Below are positions 7,143-16,359 of a stretch of DNA of 35,513 bases, piece after piece; within the stretch, counting starts at the first letter, position 1, and every line of letters starts with the position of its first letter. The stretch is taken from the NCBI GenBank assembly GCA_015655535.1, contig JAATEW010000328.1, positions 1-35,513 on the forward strand, read 5' to 3'. Below the pieces are notes generated by a model that searched no databases, was not told where the DNA came from, and saw only the letters and a program-made list of their open reading frames with translations. The stretch comes from Hyphomicrobiales bacterium (lineage in GTDB: Bacteria > Pseudomonadota > Alphaproteobacteria > Rhizobiales > Beijerinckiaceae). The translations under genes were made by a program, and so were the position numbers.

Positions 7143-8969
7143 GTGACGGCTGTGGACCTAGGCCCTGCATGGCTGAAACGGACATTCGGTGTAGGCGCCG
7201 GCACCGTCCCGGCAAATGACGCGATCCGTTCCGCCCTGACCCTGCCGCTCGTGCTTGGCGCGGCCTTCATGCTCACCGGCCAGGAAGCAACGATTTATGC
7301 CGGGCTCGGCGCGCTGCTGGTCGTGCTCGGCGAACGCGGCGGCACGACAGGCCAGCGCATGTTCAAGGCCGGCGCAGGCTTGCTCACCGGCACTTTCGCC
7401 ATGGCCTTCGGGCCGCTCACCTCCGGCACGGGTTTGCTGCCGCTCCTGGCCGTCGCGGGCTTTGCGCTGATTTCGGGCGTACTGAGTTCCTTCGGCACGG
7501 CGCTTTCTTTCGCCGGTATGCAGCTTCTCGTGCAAATGTCGATCGCGGGCGGCCTCAGCATTCCATTGAGCCAGGGCGCGAAATTGGAGGCCTATATAGC
7601 AGGCGGCCTCGCGGCATTGGCAGGCGTGTGGATTCAAAGCGCCCTGGAAGAGACGGAGCGCCAATATGGTGAGCGTCTTGCCACCGTGCTCGAAGCCCTC
7701 GCCCTTTGGGGCCGGTCCGTCTCCGCCAATTGGGTGCTGTCGGATGCACAGCCGGTGCGCGCGCTTCGCTTCGCGGTCGATGCGCGTCTTGCCGAGGCGA
7801 GCGACCTGATCCTCACCGCGCGGCCCCTGCGCAAAAGCCGGCAATCGGCTCTGGCGCAGCTCAGTGCCTTGCGAGACCAAATATCCGTGCAGGTCACGGA
7901 GGCTTTCACGTCGTCCGCACGGCCGGACAAGATGGTGCTCGCCGCGATCGAAGAAAACGCGGCGAAGCTCAAATCCTTTCGGCCGGACGCGCCTCATTCG
8001 GCCGAGCCGCTGCCTGCGGCGAGGCCGGCCATTCCGATCCACTGGCTGATCGAACAATCGCTCTTCGCGCGCGCGACATGGGTCTTCGTGCTGCGGCTCG
8101 TGATCTGTATGGTCATCGCCGAAATTATCCGTCAAGTGACGCCGCTCGGCCATGCCTATTGGATCCTATTGACCGTCGCGCTTGTCCTAAAGCCCGATCT
8201 CGCCTCCGTCTTTTCACGCTCGCTGCAACGCGGTTTCGGCACGGCCCTGGGCCTGCTGATCGGCTGGATCGCGATGTTTCTCTCGCCCGGCCTCGTCATT
8301 CTTCTGGTGATAGCGCCGCTTTGCGCCGCAATCCCCTATTCCGTGCGACGCAATTACGCTTGGTTCTCCGTCATCATCACGCCGCTCGTGTTCATCCTGC
8401 TCGATTTCGGCGGGCCTGTCGGCACGGACGTGCTTGTCCAGCGGCTTGATCATACGGCAACCGGGTGCGGCATCGTTCTTCTTTTCGGCTATGCGCTTTG
8501 GCCTGCGACATGGCGGCCGAGCGCGCGGCCCGAGATCGCGGAGATCTGCGATGCGCTCGCGGCTTTTATAGATTGCAAAGGCGCCACGACAGTCCAGCGC
8601 GCCGATGCGCGGCTTGCTATCGCACGCAAGATCGCGGCGCTGCGCAGCCGCGCGGCGCAGGCCTTGAGCGAACCGGAACCGATGCGGATGCGGGCGCAGC
8701 ATTGGAGCGATGTCACCGAAGCGCTCGACGATGTGCTCGTCAAAGCGGTGCTTCACGATCCGGCGGCCAACGCGGAGACCGTCGAAGCGCCCAAGCAAAT
8801 GTTGCATGTGCTGGCGTCGCGCTTGCGCGAACGCGCAGCGATTCGCCAGTCTTTGCCGGCGCCGGGGCATGATGCGCTCGCCAAAAGCGTGGACGCCTTG
8901 GGACATAGGATAGCCGAGCTTCGCCTTTATGGTGAGGCCGTGCAAAACCCCGCGCATCACGCGTCATGA
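7143..8969 (+). CDS. FUSC-family inner-membrane protein (aromatic-acid efflux-like)
   Basis: A 608-residue protein with the two-block layout of the FUSC/YccS/AaeB group. Membrane helices occur in about residues 28-160, then a cytoplasmic helical part. A second membrane block at about 310-440 contains the family hallmark around YWILLTVALVLKPD and the FSRSLQRGFGT stretch. The C-terminal tail is soluble. Some relatives (AaeB) export hydroxylated aromatic acids; others have no known substrate. The GTG at 7143 is the start used here; the Shine-Dalgarno is weak, and a second in-frame GTG lies three codons further on. It is divergent from the cupin gene, and no membrane-fusion partner (AaeA-like) is adjacent. 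Confidence 0.9.
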   Translation: MTAVDLGPAWLKRTFGVGAGTVPANDAIRSALTLPLVLGAAFMLTGQEATIYAGLGALLVVLGERGGTTGQRMFKAGAGLLTGTFAMAFGPLTSGTGLLPLLAVAGFALISGVLSSFGTALSFAGMQLLVQMSIAGGLSIPLSQGAKLEAYIAGGLAALAGVWIQSALEETERQYGERLATVLEALALWGRSVSANWVLSDAQPVRALRFAVDARLAEASDLILTARPLRKSRQSALAQLSALRDQISVQVTEAFTSSARPDKMVLAAIEENAAKLKSFRPDAPHSAEPLPAARPAIPIHWLIEQSLFARATWVFVLRLVICMVIAEIIRQVTPLGHAYWILLTVALVLKPDLASVFSRSLQRGFGTALGLLIGWIAMFLSPGLVILLVIAPLCAAIPYSVRRNYAWFSVIITPLVFILLDFGGPVGTDVLVQRLDHTATGCGIVLLFGYALWPATWRPSARPEIAEICDALAAFIDCKGATTVQRADARLAIARKIAALRSRAAQALSEPEPMRMRAQHWSDVTEALDDVLVKAVLHDPAANAETVEAPKQMLHVLASRLRERAAIRQSLPAPGHDALAKSVDALGHRIAELRLYGEAVQNPAHHAS

Positions 8970-9003
8970 GTGTGTAACAAATACCACGCGTGTGAGGCTC
9001 GCT

Positions 9004-9032
9004 TTGACCGCGACACAAAACAAATTTAGATA
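9004..9032 (+). promoter_or_regulatory. Candidate sigma70-type promoter
   Basis: TTGACC (9004-9009) and TAGATA (9027-9032) are separated by exactly 17 bases, in an A-rich stretch 37 bases before the start of the small secreted protein gene. The -35 box matches 5/6 and the -10 box 3/6. Confidence 0.45.
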
Positions 9033-9068
9033 GGCCCGTTCGTTCCATGAGCCGAGAAGAGGCCTTCT

Positions 9069-9671
9069 ATGCGCTTTCGTATTTTTCCCGCCGCGACCGC
9101 ATTGAGCACACTGATCTTGTTGAGCCTTTCCGTTCCCGCCTTCGCGCAAGGCAGGCCGCCCGCCGCGCCGCCGCCCGGCGCTGGTCCCCAAGGCGGACCG
9201 CCGCCCGGCGCACAACCCGAACAGCCCGCGGTGAAACAGATGGCGCTTACCGATAAGCAGATCGAAGACTCGCTCGCGGCCAATGCGGAAATCAGCCCGA
9301 TCATCGATAAATTGCCCGAGGACGCGGCGCCCGATCCCAAGATCATCGCGCAGCTCGACGGGATCGCCAAAAAGCACGGTTTCGCCAGCTTCGCCGACTA
9401 TGACAATGTCACCGCCAACATCAATCTCGTGCTCGCCGGTTTCGATCCCGAGACGAAAAAATATGTCGGCCAGGACGTTGTCCTGAAAAAGGAAATCGCC
9501 GAAGTGCAGGCCGATAAGAAAATGGCTCCCGCCGAGAAAAAAGAAACGCTGTCCGAATTGACCGCGGCCTTGAAATCGGTCACGCCGCTGCAATTCCAGT
9601 CGAACACCGCCGTGGTCGGCAAATATTACGACAAGCTCAGCGAAGTCATGGGCGGCCAAGACAAGCAGTAG
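9069..9671 (+). CDS. Small secreted or periplasmic protein with Pro-rich linker, function unknown
   Basis: A 200-residue protein with a clear signal peptide (hydrophobic 8-24, likely cut after AFA at about 26). A proline/glycine linker covers about 29-52 (two PPPGA units), and a helical, charged domain runs to the end (KKYVGQDVVLKKEIAEVQ region). No catalytic motif or cysteine is visible. The gene stands alone behind its own candidate promoter. It converges on the FAD oxidoreductase gene, and a strong GC hairpin lies in between. I do not recognise a family with a known function. Confidence 0.82.
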   Translation: MRFRIFPAATALSTLILLSLSVPAFAQGRPPAAPPPGAGPQGGPPPGAQPEQPAVKQMALTDKQIEDSLAANAEISPIIDKLPEDAAPDPKIIAQLDGIAKKHGFASFADYDNVTANINLVLAGFDPETKKYVGQDVVLKKEIAEVQADKKMAPAEKKETLSELTAALKSVTPLQFQSNTAVVGKYYDKLSEVMGGQDKQ

Positions 9672-9698
9672 TTTTCAACTGACAGCTATGCAGAAAAT

Positions 9699-9721
9699 GC
9701 CGCGGCGGTCAGCGCCGCGGC
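9699..9721. terminator. GC-rich hairpin between convergent genes, overlapping a stop codon
   Basis: GCCGCGGCG (9699-9707) and CGCCGCGGC (9713-9721) form a perfect 9-bp stem with a 5-base loop. The stop codon of the minus-strand FAD oxidoreductase (9709-9711) sits in the loop. On the minus strand the stem is followed by ATTTTC, a short U tract, so it could act as an intrinsic terminator. Confidence 0.6.
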
Positions 9722-11097
9722 TCCACATTTTGATTGAGACTGAAGAAATTCGCAGGATCGTATTTGGTCTTGAGTTCGACCAGCCTGGCATGATTGGCGC
9801 CGAAGGCTTCACGAACCGTATCGCGGCCTTCGTCACCGATAAAATTCAGGAAATAGCCGTGGCTTGAATAAGGCCGTAGCGCTTCCGAAAAGTCGCGCGT
9901 CCAGGCGATGTGGGTCTTACTCTCGTCCGGATCCGTCCATTGCGCCTCGATCCCGATATTATATGTCGCCTGGCGATGCGCGAAGGCCGTATCGGCGCTG
10001 CTGACACGGCCGATCGCACCGCCGAATACTTGGATGATCGTCCGGCTCAAAGGAGATTGAGCCAGATTGCCATGCGCGACAAGCAAGTCGATGGCATCGT
10101 CGCTCAAGTCTTTCAAAAACGTCGATCTCCAATAATTATGCGTGCCGTCCATATTGGGCGGATCGGCCAGCGTTTGCATAGCCTGGTAGGGTATGGGCTC
10201 AATCGCATCGAAAATGTGCGATCCGAATGCGCGCAAAGGCTTCAGGATACGTTCGCCTTCGGAAAGATCGCCGCAATAGCAAGCCATCACGCCCACGACC
10301 GGCAGGCCCTCGGGCGTCGACAATAGGCCCGCGTAGGCCGTGAGTTCCTCCGGCGCGGTCGTCATAAAATGACGATAGAAGCGCAACACGGGCGCCGCCT
10401 GATCGCGCAGGTAAAGAATAAGGCCGCCCAATACGGTTGAAACCGGATGAGCCCGGTAAAGGAACGAGGTGACGATGCCGAAATTGCCCCCGCCGCCGCG
10501 CAAGCCCCAGAATAAATCCGCATTTGTCTTGGCGTCGGCGGTGGTGATCTCGCCCTCGGCCGTGACCACTTCAAAGGAAAGAACGTTGTCGCAGGTCAAT
10601 CCATATTTGCGCGACAGCCATCCGATACCGCCGCCCAGCGTCAGGCCGGCGATGCCGGTTTTCGAGACGACACCTGCCGGAACCGCCAAGCCATGCGGAT
10701 GCGTCGCGCGGTCGACATCGCACAGAAGCGCGCCCGCTTGGACGCGGACAGTCCTCGCCGCCGGATCGACGGAGACCTCCATCATGACCGACATATCGAT
10801 GACAATGCCGTCGTCGCACACCGCCCGCCCGGCGACATTGTGACCACCGCCTCGGACCGCCACGAGAAGATTTTGCGCGCGCGCAAAATTCACGGCGCTA
10901 ACGACATCGGCAACGTTCACACACCGCGCGATCAAGCCCGGAGATCTGTCGATGGCTGCATTCCAGACGCGGCGCGCCTTGTCATATCCGTCGTCGCCGG
11001 ACTGCAGCGCCTGCCCGCGAAATTCGCGCCTAAACGCTTCGATAGTGGCTTTGTCTATGACGGTGCCGTCGCGCCGCTTGAGGGTGTGAATTATCAC
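9709..11097 (-). CDS. Berberine-bridge-type FAD-dependent oxidoreductase
   Basis: From the chosen GTG at 11097 the protein has 462 residues: an N-terminal PCMH/VAO-type FAD-binding domain, a substrate domain and the C-terminal BBE segment (YDPANFFSLNQN). The RGGGHN motif at about 82-87 carries the histidine that binds FAD covalently in this family. The cysteine that makes the second bond in bicovalent members is not present in the AGVVSKTG stretch, so a single bond is expected. Such enzymes oxidise sugars, alcohols or alkaloid-like compounds with O2; the substrate cannot be told. The frame opens further upstream with an ATG at 11136, but only the GTG has a Shine-Dalgarno (AAGGA, about 6 bases away). 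It is divergent from the MFS gene. Confidence 0.9.
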   Translation of the reverse strand: MIIHTLKRRDGTVIDKATIEAFRREFRGQALQSGDDGYDKARRVWNAAIDRSPGLIARCVNVADVVSAVNFARAQNLLVAVRGGGHNVAGRAVCDDGIVIDMSVMMEVSVDPAARTVRVQAGALLCDVDRATHPHGLAVPAGVVSKTGIAGLTLGGGIGWLSRKYGLTCDNVLSFEVVTAEGEITTADAKTNADLFWGLRGGGGNFGIVTSFLYRAHPVSTVLGGLILYLRDQAAPVLRFYRHFMTTAPEELTAYAGLLSTPEGLPVVGVMACYCGDLSEGERILKPLRAFGSHIFDAIEPIPYQAMQTLADPPNMDGTHNYWRSTFLKDLSDDAIDLLVAHGNLAQSPLSRTIIQVFGGAIGRVSSADTAFAHRQATYNIGIEAQWTDPDESKTHIAWTRDFSEALRPYSSHGYFLNFIGDEGRDTVREAFGANHARLVELKTKYDPANFFSLNQNVEPRR

Positions 11098-11274
11098 GAT
11101 CTTCCTTGCCGAAATGGGAGGATGAGGGCGCCACATATGGAGGGCAGCGCGCTACGCAGGAATTGCAGAACCAGGCCGCCGCGTTACCGATGTAATGGCG
11201 CAATGAACCGCACTGGCCCTGCCGCGTTGAGAGCGGCGGGCAGAGGCGTCCCGAACCCAGCGAGAGGGACGAAA

Positions 11275-12543
11275 ATGGGCGAGCCTGACAGCGGCGCCTT
11301 GCGGCGCGACGAGACCGCGCTCGATTGGCTCAATTTCTGTTTGGCCGACGTCAAGGACGGACTTGGTCCTTTCCTCGCGATCTTTCTTCTCTCCGGCGAG
11401 CATTGGAATCCGGGCAGCATCGGGATCGTGCTGACGATCGGCGGCTTGGCGACCGTTCTAGCGCGAGGGCCGGCTGGCGCCCTCGTCGATACCATAACTT
11501 GGAAGCGCAGCTTGATTGCCGTCGCCGCCGGCGCCGTGAGCATTGCGACGATCGCGATGGCTTTGGTGCCGCGCTTCTCGCCGGTCGCTCTAGCGCAAGC
11601 AGCCAGCGGCATCGCGGATGCGGTCTTTCCCGTCGCGATCGCCGCGATCAGCCTTGGCATTTTCGGCCGGAAAAAGCTGACCCATCGCATCGGCCGCAAC
11701 GAGGCCTTCAATCATGCCGGCAATGTCGCGACGGCGGCCGTCGCGGGCGTCGCCGGCTATGTATTCAGTCCGAGCGCCGTCCTCTGGGTTGTCGCCATCC
11801 TTGCGGCTCTAAGCATTTTCGCGACGTTTCGGATCGACGGCAAGAGCATCGACCACAGGCTGGCGCGCGGCGCCGATGACGGCGATCATGGCAAAACCGA
11901 GAGCAATGCTTTCGAGGTTTTCATCGGCAACAGGCCATTGCTGCTCTTCACCATCGCCATAACGCTCTTTCATTTTGCCAATGCGGCCATGTTGCCGCTC
12001 GTCGGCGAGGAACTCGCCAAGACCAATCAAAATGCCCGTAGCCTTTTTATCGCGTCTTGCATCATCGTCGCGCAGATCGTCATGGTGCCGATGGCCATTC
12101 TGGTCGGGCGCAAGGCCGATCAATGGGGCCGCAAGCCGCTCTTTCTCGCCGGATTCGCCGTGCTTCCCCTCCGTGGCCTTCTTTATACGCTGGTGCAAGA
12201 TCCGGTCGCGCTCATCGCGATCCAAATTCTCGACGGAATCGGCGCAGGCATTTTCGGTGCGCTGTTTTTCATCGTCGTCGCCGATCTGACAAAAGGCAGC
12301 GGCCATTATAATCTGGCGCAAGGGGCGTCTGGCGCCTGTTGGGGCTTCGGCGCGGCGCTGAGCAACACCGTCGCAGGGCAGATCGTCAATATGTTCGACT
12401 ATTCCGCAGCCTTTCTGTTTCTCGCCGGATGCGCGGTCATCGCCCTTTTGGTGTTTCTCTTCGGTGTTCCGGAAACATTGGGATGGGCACCGGCAAAGAC
12501 GCCGGGCCGGCGCTCGGCCGCTGAAGCCTCGGCAGACGCCTGA
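11275..12543 (+). CDS. MFS transporter
   Basis: A 422-residue permease of the major facilitator superfamily with about 12 hydrophobic segments. The loop between helices 8 and 9 carries the conserved GRKADQWGRKP pattern (motif A-like), and a charged central loop lies at about residues 200-220. The start used is the ATG at 11275 preceded by GAGAGGGA; the frame is open upstream but has no better start. The next permease gene begins 2 bases after this stop, so the two are very likely co-transcribed. The substrate is unknown. The first 20 residues are hydrophilic and likely cytoplasmic. Confidence 0.9.
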   Translation: MGEPDSGALRRDETALDWLNFCLADVKDGLGPFLAIFLLSGEHWNPGSIGIVLTIGGLATVLARGPAGALVDTITWKRSLIAVAAGAVSIATIAMALVPRFSPVALAQAASGIADAVFPVAIAAISLGIFGRKKLTHRIGRNEAFNHAGNVATAAVAGVAGYVFSPSAVLWVVAILAALSIFATFRIDGKSIDHRLARGADDGDHGKTESNAFEVFIGNRPLLLFTIAITLFHFANAAMLPLVGEELAKTNQNARSLFIASCIIVAQIVMVPMAILVGRKADQWGRKPLFLAGFAVLPLRGLLYTLVQDPVALIAIQILDGIGAGIFGALFFIVVADLTKGSGHYNLAQGASGACWGFGAALSNTVAGQIVNMFDYSAAFLFLAGCAVIALLVFLFGVPETLGWAPAKTPGRRSAAEASADA

Positions 12544-12545
12544 GC

Positions 12546-13814
12546 ATGGAATCGAGCCTCTCGTTCGCGCAGCTTTTGACATGGGCGATCGCCGGCGCGG
12601 CCACGCTTGGCGTGATTCTCCGGCCTTGGAACCTGCCCGAAGCTCTATGGGCGGTTCTCGGCGCGGCGCTTCTGATTGTCCTCGGCCTGCTGCCGATGGG
12701 GGATGCGCTCACCGGCGTTACGAAAGGCACCGACGTCTATCTCTTCCTGACCGGCATGATGCTGCTCGCCGAAATCGCCCGGCAGGAGGGCCTGTTCGAT
12801 TGGCTCGCGGCCATCGCGGCACGTGGCGCCAAAGGCTCGGCGCATCGGCTGTTCTGTTTCATTTACGCCGTCGGAACGCTCGTCACGATCTTTCTCTCGA
12901 ACGATGCGACGGCCGTCGTCCTGACGCCCGCCGTTGCCGCCGCCGTCAAGGCGGCCAAAGCCGAAGAGCCCCTGCCCTATCTTTTGATCTGCGCCTTCAT
13001 CGCCAATGCCGCCTCTTTCGTCTTGCCGATCTCGAACCCCGCCAATCTCGTCATTTATGGAAACCATATGCCGCCGCTGATCGCGTGGCTGACGCATTAT
13101 GCGCTTGCCTCGATTCTTTCGATCGGTGCGACCTTCGCGGTCCTCTATTGGACTCAAAGCAAAGCACTGAAACAGAAAATCGCGACGGATGTTTGCGTGC
13201 CCAAACTCTCGCGGGCGGGGAAAGTCGCCGCCATCGGCATAGCGACGACCGCGGCGGCTTTGCTTACGGCCTCTGCTTTCGACATTCAGCTCGGCTGGCC
13301 GACGGCCGTTGCAGGCGCGGCGACAGCCACGGTCGTTTTGATCGGCGAACGAAAAGCTCCTTGGACCATGATGAAAGATATCTCGTGGAGCGTGCTGCCG
13401 CTTGTCGCCGGGCTCTTCGTGCTCGTCGAAGCACTCGGCCACACGGGCCTCATTCATATGCTCGGCGCGTATCTGCATGAGCAAGGCACGCATTCCGCGG
13501 ATGCGACGGCATGGGGCACGGGGGTGGCCGTCGCTTTCATCAGCAATCTGATGAACAATCTGCCCGCGGGCCTGATCGCGGGCAGCGCGGTCCAAAGCGC
13601 ACAGGTGCCAGATCAAGTCACCCGCGCGATTCTGATCGGCGTCGATCTCGGCCCCAACCTGTCCGTGACGGGCTCGCTTGCGACGATCCTTTGGCTCACC
13701 GCCTTGCGGCGTGAAGGCTTGAGCGTCAACGCATGGACATTCCTGAAACTGGGATGTCTCGTCATGCCGCCCGCGCTCCTCCTGGCGCTCGCAGGCGCGA
13801 TCACCTTTCGTTGA
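12546..13814 (+). CDS. ArsB/NhaD-type ion permease (arsenite or anion transporter-like)
   Basis: A 422-residue membrane protein of the ion-transporter superfamily. The two half-repeats carry the typical loops: LSNDATAVVLTP near residues 118-129 and PISNPANLVIYG near 159-170 in the first, and FISNLMNNLPAGL near 336-348 in the second. This pattern matches ArsB-like arsenite permeases, with NhaD and citrate-type carriers as related possibilities. No arsR, arsC or arsA gene is adjacent, so an arsenic role is not supported by context. It follows the MFS gene after 2 bases. A convergent oxidoreductase gene ends 55 bases downstream. Confidence 0.85.
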   Translation: MESSLSFAQLLTWAIAGAATLGVILRPWNLPEALWAVLGAALLIVLGLLPMGDALTGVTKGTDVYLFLTGMMLLAEIARQEGLFDWLAAIAARGAKGSAHRLFCFIYAVGTLVTIFLSNDATAVVLTPAVAAAVKAAKAEEPLPYLLICAFIANAASFVLPISNPANLVIYGNHMPPLIAWLTHYALASILSIGATFAVLYWTQSKALKQKIATDVCVPKLSRAGKVAAIGIATTAAALLTASAFDIQLGWPTAVAGAATATVVLIGERKAPWTMMKDISWSVLPLVAGLFVLVEALGHTGLIHMLGAYLHEQGTHSADATAWGTGVAVAFISNLMNNLPAGLIAGSAVQSAQVPDQVTRAILIGVDLGPNLSVTGSLATILWLTALRREGLSVNAWTFLKLGCLVMPPALLLALAGAITFR

Positions 13815-13869
13815 AACCGCTGGCAAGTCACGATCACGATAGCGTGGGTGCCGCGCCCCGTCGCGGCGC

Positions 13870-14982
13870 TCACCTGTTTCCGTCGACAATGTCGCCGAAG
13901 AGGCCTTTCACGCCGTGCGGCGGCGCGCGCCAATATTGCGGCGGCGCATCGACCGTGCCGCCAAGCGCGGCTGCCGCATGCCAGGCCCAGCGCGGATCAT
14001 AGAGCATGCCGCGCGCGAGCGAAACGAGATCGGCCTTGCCGCTGGCAACGATCTCTTCAGCCTGTTTGGGCTCGGTGATGAGGCCAACCGAGAACGTCGT
14101 GAGTCCGGTGGCTTTCTTCACGCCTTCGGCCAAAGGCACCTGATAACCCGGCGCGATCGGGATTTTCTGCAAAGGCGACACACCGCCGGACGAGACATCG
14201 ATCCAATCGACGCCGCGCTTTTGCAGCTCCTTCGCAAGAGCGATCGTTTGTTCGAGATCCCAGCCGCCCTCGACCCAATCGGTTCCGGAGACGCGAAAGC
14301 CGACCGGCTTCTCCGCCGGGAAAACGGCGCGCACGGCCTCGAAGACTTCGAGCGCCAGGCGCATGCGATTTTCGAGCGAGCCGCCATATTGGTCGGTGCG
14401 GTGATTTGCGATCGGCGAGAGAAACTCATGAATGAGATAGCCGTGCGCGCCATGGATTTCGAGCGCGTCTATGCCGAGCCGCGCGGCGCGTTGCGCCGTC
14501 GCGACAAAGGCGTCGCGCACCCGTTTTATCCCTGCCGCGTCGAGCGCTTGCGGCGGCAGCTCACCTTCGCGATGCGCAACGGCGGAAGGCGCATAGGTTA
14601 CCCAGCCGCCTTCATCGAGCGGAATTTGCTTGCCGCCTTCCCATGGCTTGTAGCTCGAACCTTTGCGGCCGGCATGCGCGATCTGCATCGCGACGGCGGC
14701 CTTGGAATGTTTGCGGATCGCGGCCAGGATCGGCCGCAGCGCCTCTTCCGTCGCATCATTGTAAAGACCGAGACAGCCGGGAGTGATGCGACCGTCGGCT
14801 TCGACATGCGTCGCCTCGATGCAGAACATGGCGGCGCCCGAAAGCGCCATCGCGTTCATATGAACCATATGCCATGAAGTGGCCTCGCCGTTCTCCGCCG
14901 AATATTGGCACATGGGCGAGACGGTGACGCGGTTGCGGAGCGTCAGGCCCCGCAGCGTGATGGGAGAGAACAATACGCTCAT
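13870..14982 (-). CDS. Old yellow enzyme family NADPH-flavin oxidoreductase (YqjM/NamA type)
   Basis: A 370-residue FMN-dependent TIM-barrel enzyme. It shows the YqjM-class cysteine (SPMCQYSAE, C25), the paired substrate-binding histidines (IHGAHGYL, H177 and H180), and the following FLSPIANHRTDQYGGS segment. Old yellow enzymes reduce activated C=C bonds in quinones, enones, nitro compounds and similar electrophiles. It is the last gene of a same-strand set (TetR, SDR, DUF427, OYE), which resembles nemRA-type electrophile-response loci. The family is certain; the physiological substrate is not known. Confidence 0.93.
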   Translation of the reverse strand: MSVLFSPITLRGLTLRNRVTVSPMCQYSAENGEATSWHMVHMNAMALSGAAMFCIEATHVEADGRITPGCLGLYNDATEEALRPILAAIRKHSKAAVAMQIAHAGRKGSSYKPWEGGKQIPLDEGGWVTYAPSAVAHREGELPPQALDAAGIKRVRDAFVATAQRAARLGIDALEIHGAHGYLIHEFLSPIANHRTDQYGGSLENRMRLALEVFEAVRAVFPAEKPVGFRVSGTDWVEGGWDLEQTIALAKELQKRGVDWIDVSSGGVSPLQKIPIAPGYQVPLAEGVKKATGLTTFSVGLITEPKQAEEIVASGKADLVSLARGMLYDPRWAWHAAAALGGTVDAPPQYWRAPPHGVKGLFGDIVDGNR

Positions 14983-15033
14983 GATAGCTTCCGTATCGAG
15001 GACCGACCCGTCGAATATAGAGCGGCGATCCGG

Positions 15034-15417
15034 TTAAGCCACAGGCCCTTCGTTGATCTCGACGCGATCGGCATAAAAGGCCAGATGATCCTTGATCGGC
15101 GCGACGGACTCATAAGGCTGCTCATAGGTCCAAACCGCATTGGCTGCCTTGTCTCCGCCGATTTGCGGGACGCTGTAATAGGACGCATCGCCTTTATAGG
15201 GGCAATAGGTCGAAAGATCCGTCCGTTCCAGGAACGACATGTCGGCATCCTTGCGCGGAATGTAGAGAACCGCCGGGTAGGTAGATTCCCGCAGGATCAA
15301 AGCGTCTTTCGTATCGGCGATGACCTTGCCCGCGACGGAGACGGTGACATGCGTCTTGCTGGGTTCGATGGTGATGGGATGGGTCTCATCCGGGATCTTG
15401 ATAGTCTTGGTTGTCAT
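15034..15417 (-). CDS. DUF427 domain protein
   Basis: A 127-residue protein with the DUF427 beta-rich fold signature: GKVIADTKDALILRES, then the YIPRKDAD region, then TYCPYKGDASYYSV. The Tyr/Cys/Pro motif is typical of the family. Its biochemical function is not established. The start has a strong Shine-Dalgarno (AAGGAG, 7 bases before ATG). It sits between the SDR and the old yellow enzyme on the same strand, but palindromic repeats separate it from the SDR, so co-transcription with that gene is uncertain. Confidence 0.9.
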   Translation of the reverse strand: MTTKTIKIPDETHPITIEPSKTHVTVSVAGKVIADTKDALILRESTYPAVLYIPRKDADMSFLERTDLSTYCPYKGDASYYSVPQIGGDKAANAVWTYEQPYESVAPIKDHLAFYADRVEINEGPVA

Positions 15418-15443
15418 TTTTAGACTCCTTCAACTCAATCGAG

Positions 15444-15500
15444 CCGATCCCTCATCCTGAGGAGCGAGCCAAGCTCGCATCTCGAAGGACGAGGGATCGG
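15444..15500. repeat. Intergenic palindromic element, family A, copy 1
   Basis: A REP-like element with perfect 10-bp ends CCGATCCCTC (15444-15453) and GAGGGATCGG (15491-15500), enclosing CATCCTGAGGAGCGAG and TCTCGAAGGACGAG. The same core recurs at 15518-15570 in inverted orientation and at 22345-22453. Confidence 0.85.
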
Positions 15501-15517
15501 TATTTTCTTCGTAGTCA

Positions 15518-15570
15518 AAACCCTCGCCCTTCGAGACGCTTGCTACGCAACCTCCTCAGGATGAGGGTTT
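15518..15570. repeat. Intergenic palindromic element, family A, copy 2 (inverted)
   Basis: Ends AAACCCTC and GAGGGTTT enclose CGCCCTTCGAGACGC and CCTCCTCAGGAT, the reverse complement order of copy 1. The two copies face each other 17 bases apart in the space between the DUF427 gene and the SDR gene. Confidence 0.85.
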
Positions 15571-15596
15571 AAGCTCCGGCCCATTGAGTACCCATC

Positions 15597-16342
15597 CTAG
15601 TGAGCCGTTACGCCGCCATCGACCGAGAATGACTGTCCGGTGATGAAGGATGCCTTATCCGAGGCAACGAACAAAATGGCCTCGGCGATCTCGTCAACCG
15701 TTCCGATCCGCTTCATCGGAACGTCTTGCGCGATATGCGCCATGCCTTCTTCGCCGCCGGTGAAGCGGTTCAGCATGCCCGTTTCGATCGGGCCCGGCGC
15801 CACGGCATTGATACGTACACCGACGTGCCGACCTCGATCGCCGCGGACTTCGTCATGCCTTCGACGGCATGCTTACTCGCGACATAGACCGAAGCCCCGC
15901 CGGCGCCGACCTTACCGTAAGCCGACGACACATTGATGATATTGCCATGATGCTCCGGCAGCATCACCCTGAGCTCGTGCTTCATGCTCAGCAACGTACC
16001 AAGCACATTGGTGTCAAAGGTCGAAGCATAGTTCTCAGCCGACTCATCCGTCACCTGATGCGGCTTGCCTTCGGTGCCGGCATTATTGACCGCCACATCG
16101 AGCCGGCCGAAGCGGGCGACCGTCTGATCGACCAGGTTTTGGACTTCGTCCTCATGGCGGACGTCGGCGCGGATGAATTCGGCCTCAACGCCAAGCCCGC
16201 GCAATTCCTTGGCGAGAGCCTGACCTTCCGCATCGCGGCGTCCGGAAACGACGATACGGGCGCCCTCCTGGGCGAAAGCAAGCGCCGTGGCGCGGCCAAT
16301 GCCGGTCAAAGCGCCGGTGATCAAGACAACGGGAGTAGCCAT
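15597..16342 (-). pseudogene. Short-chain dehydrogenase/reductase gene broken by a one-base frameshift
   Basis: From the ATG at 16342 (Shine-Dalgarno TTAGGAG, about 7 bases upstream) the frame encodes a classical SDR: NAD(P) motif TGALTGIG, the NNAG motif (AVNNAGTEG), the catalytic serine (NVSSAYG) and YVASK. After KSAAIEV the frame leaves the family sequence. The continuation (VRINAVAPGPIETGML to VDGGVTAH, ending at 15597) is intact in the next frame. One missing G/C at about 15820-15821 (CC where CCC would restore GTSGVRINAVAPG) explains this; the total length of 746 bases is one short of 249 codons. The split falls just before the conserved PG motif and C-terminal substrate loop, so the truncated product is probably inactive. 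A sequencing error in a short GC run is the main alternative. Confidence 0.88.
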
Positions 16343-16359
16343 GGAAATTCTCCTAAAAG

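Noticed and set aside
10693-11274. N-terminal extension of the MFS transporter
   Set aside because: It runs antisense to the FAD oxidoreductase gene and through the divergent promoter region. The ATG at 11275 has a good ribosome site and begins a normal MFS N-terminus.
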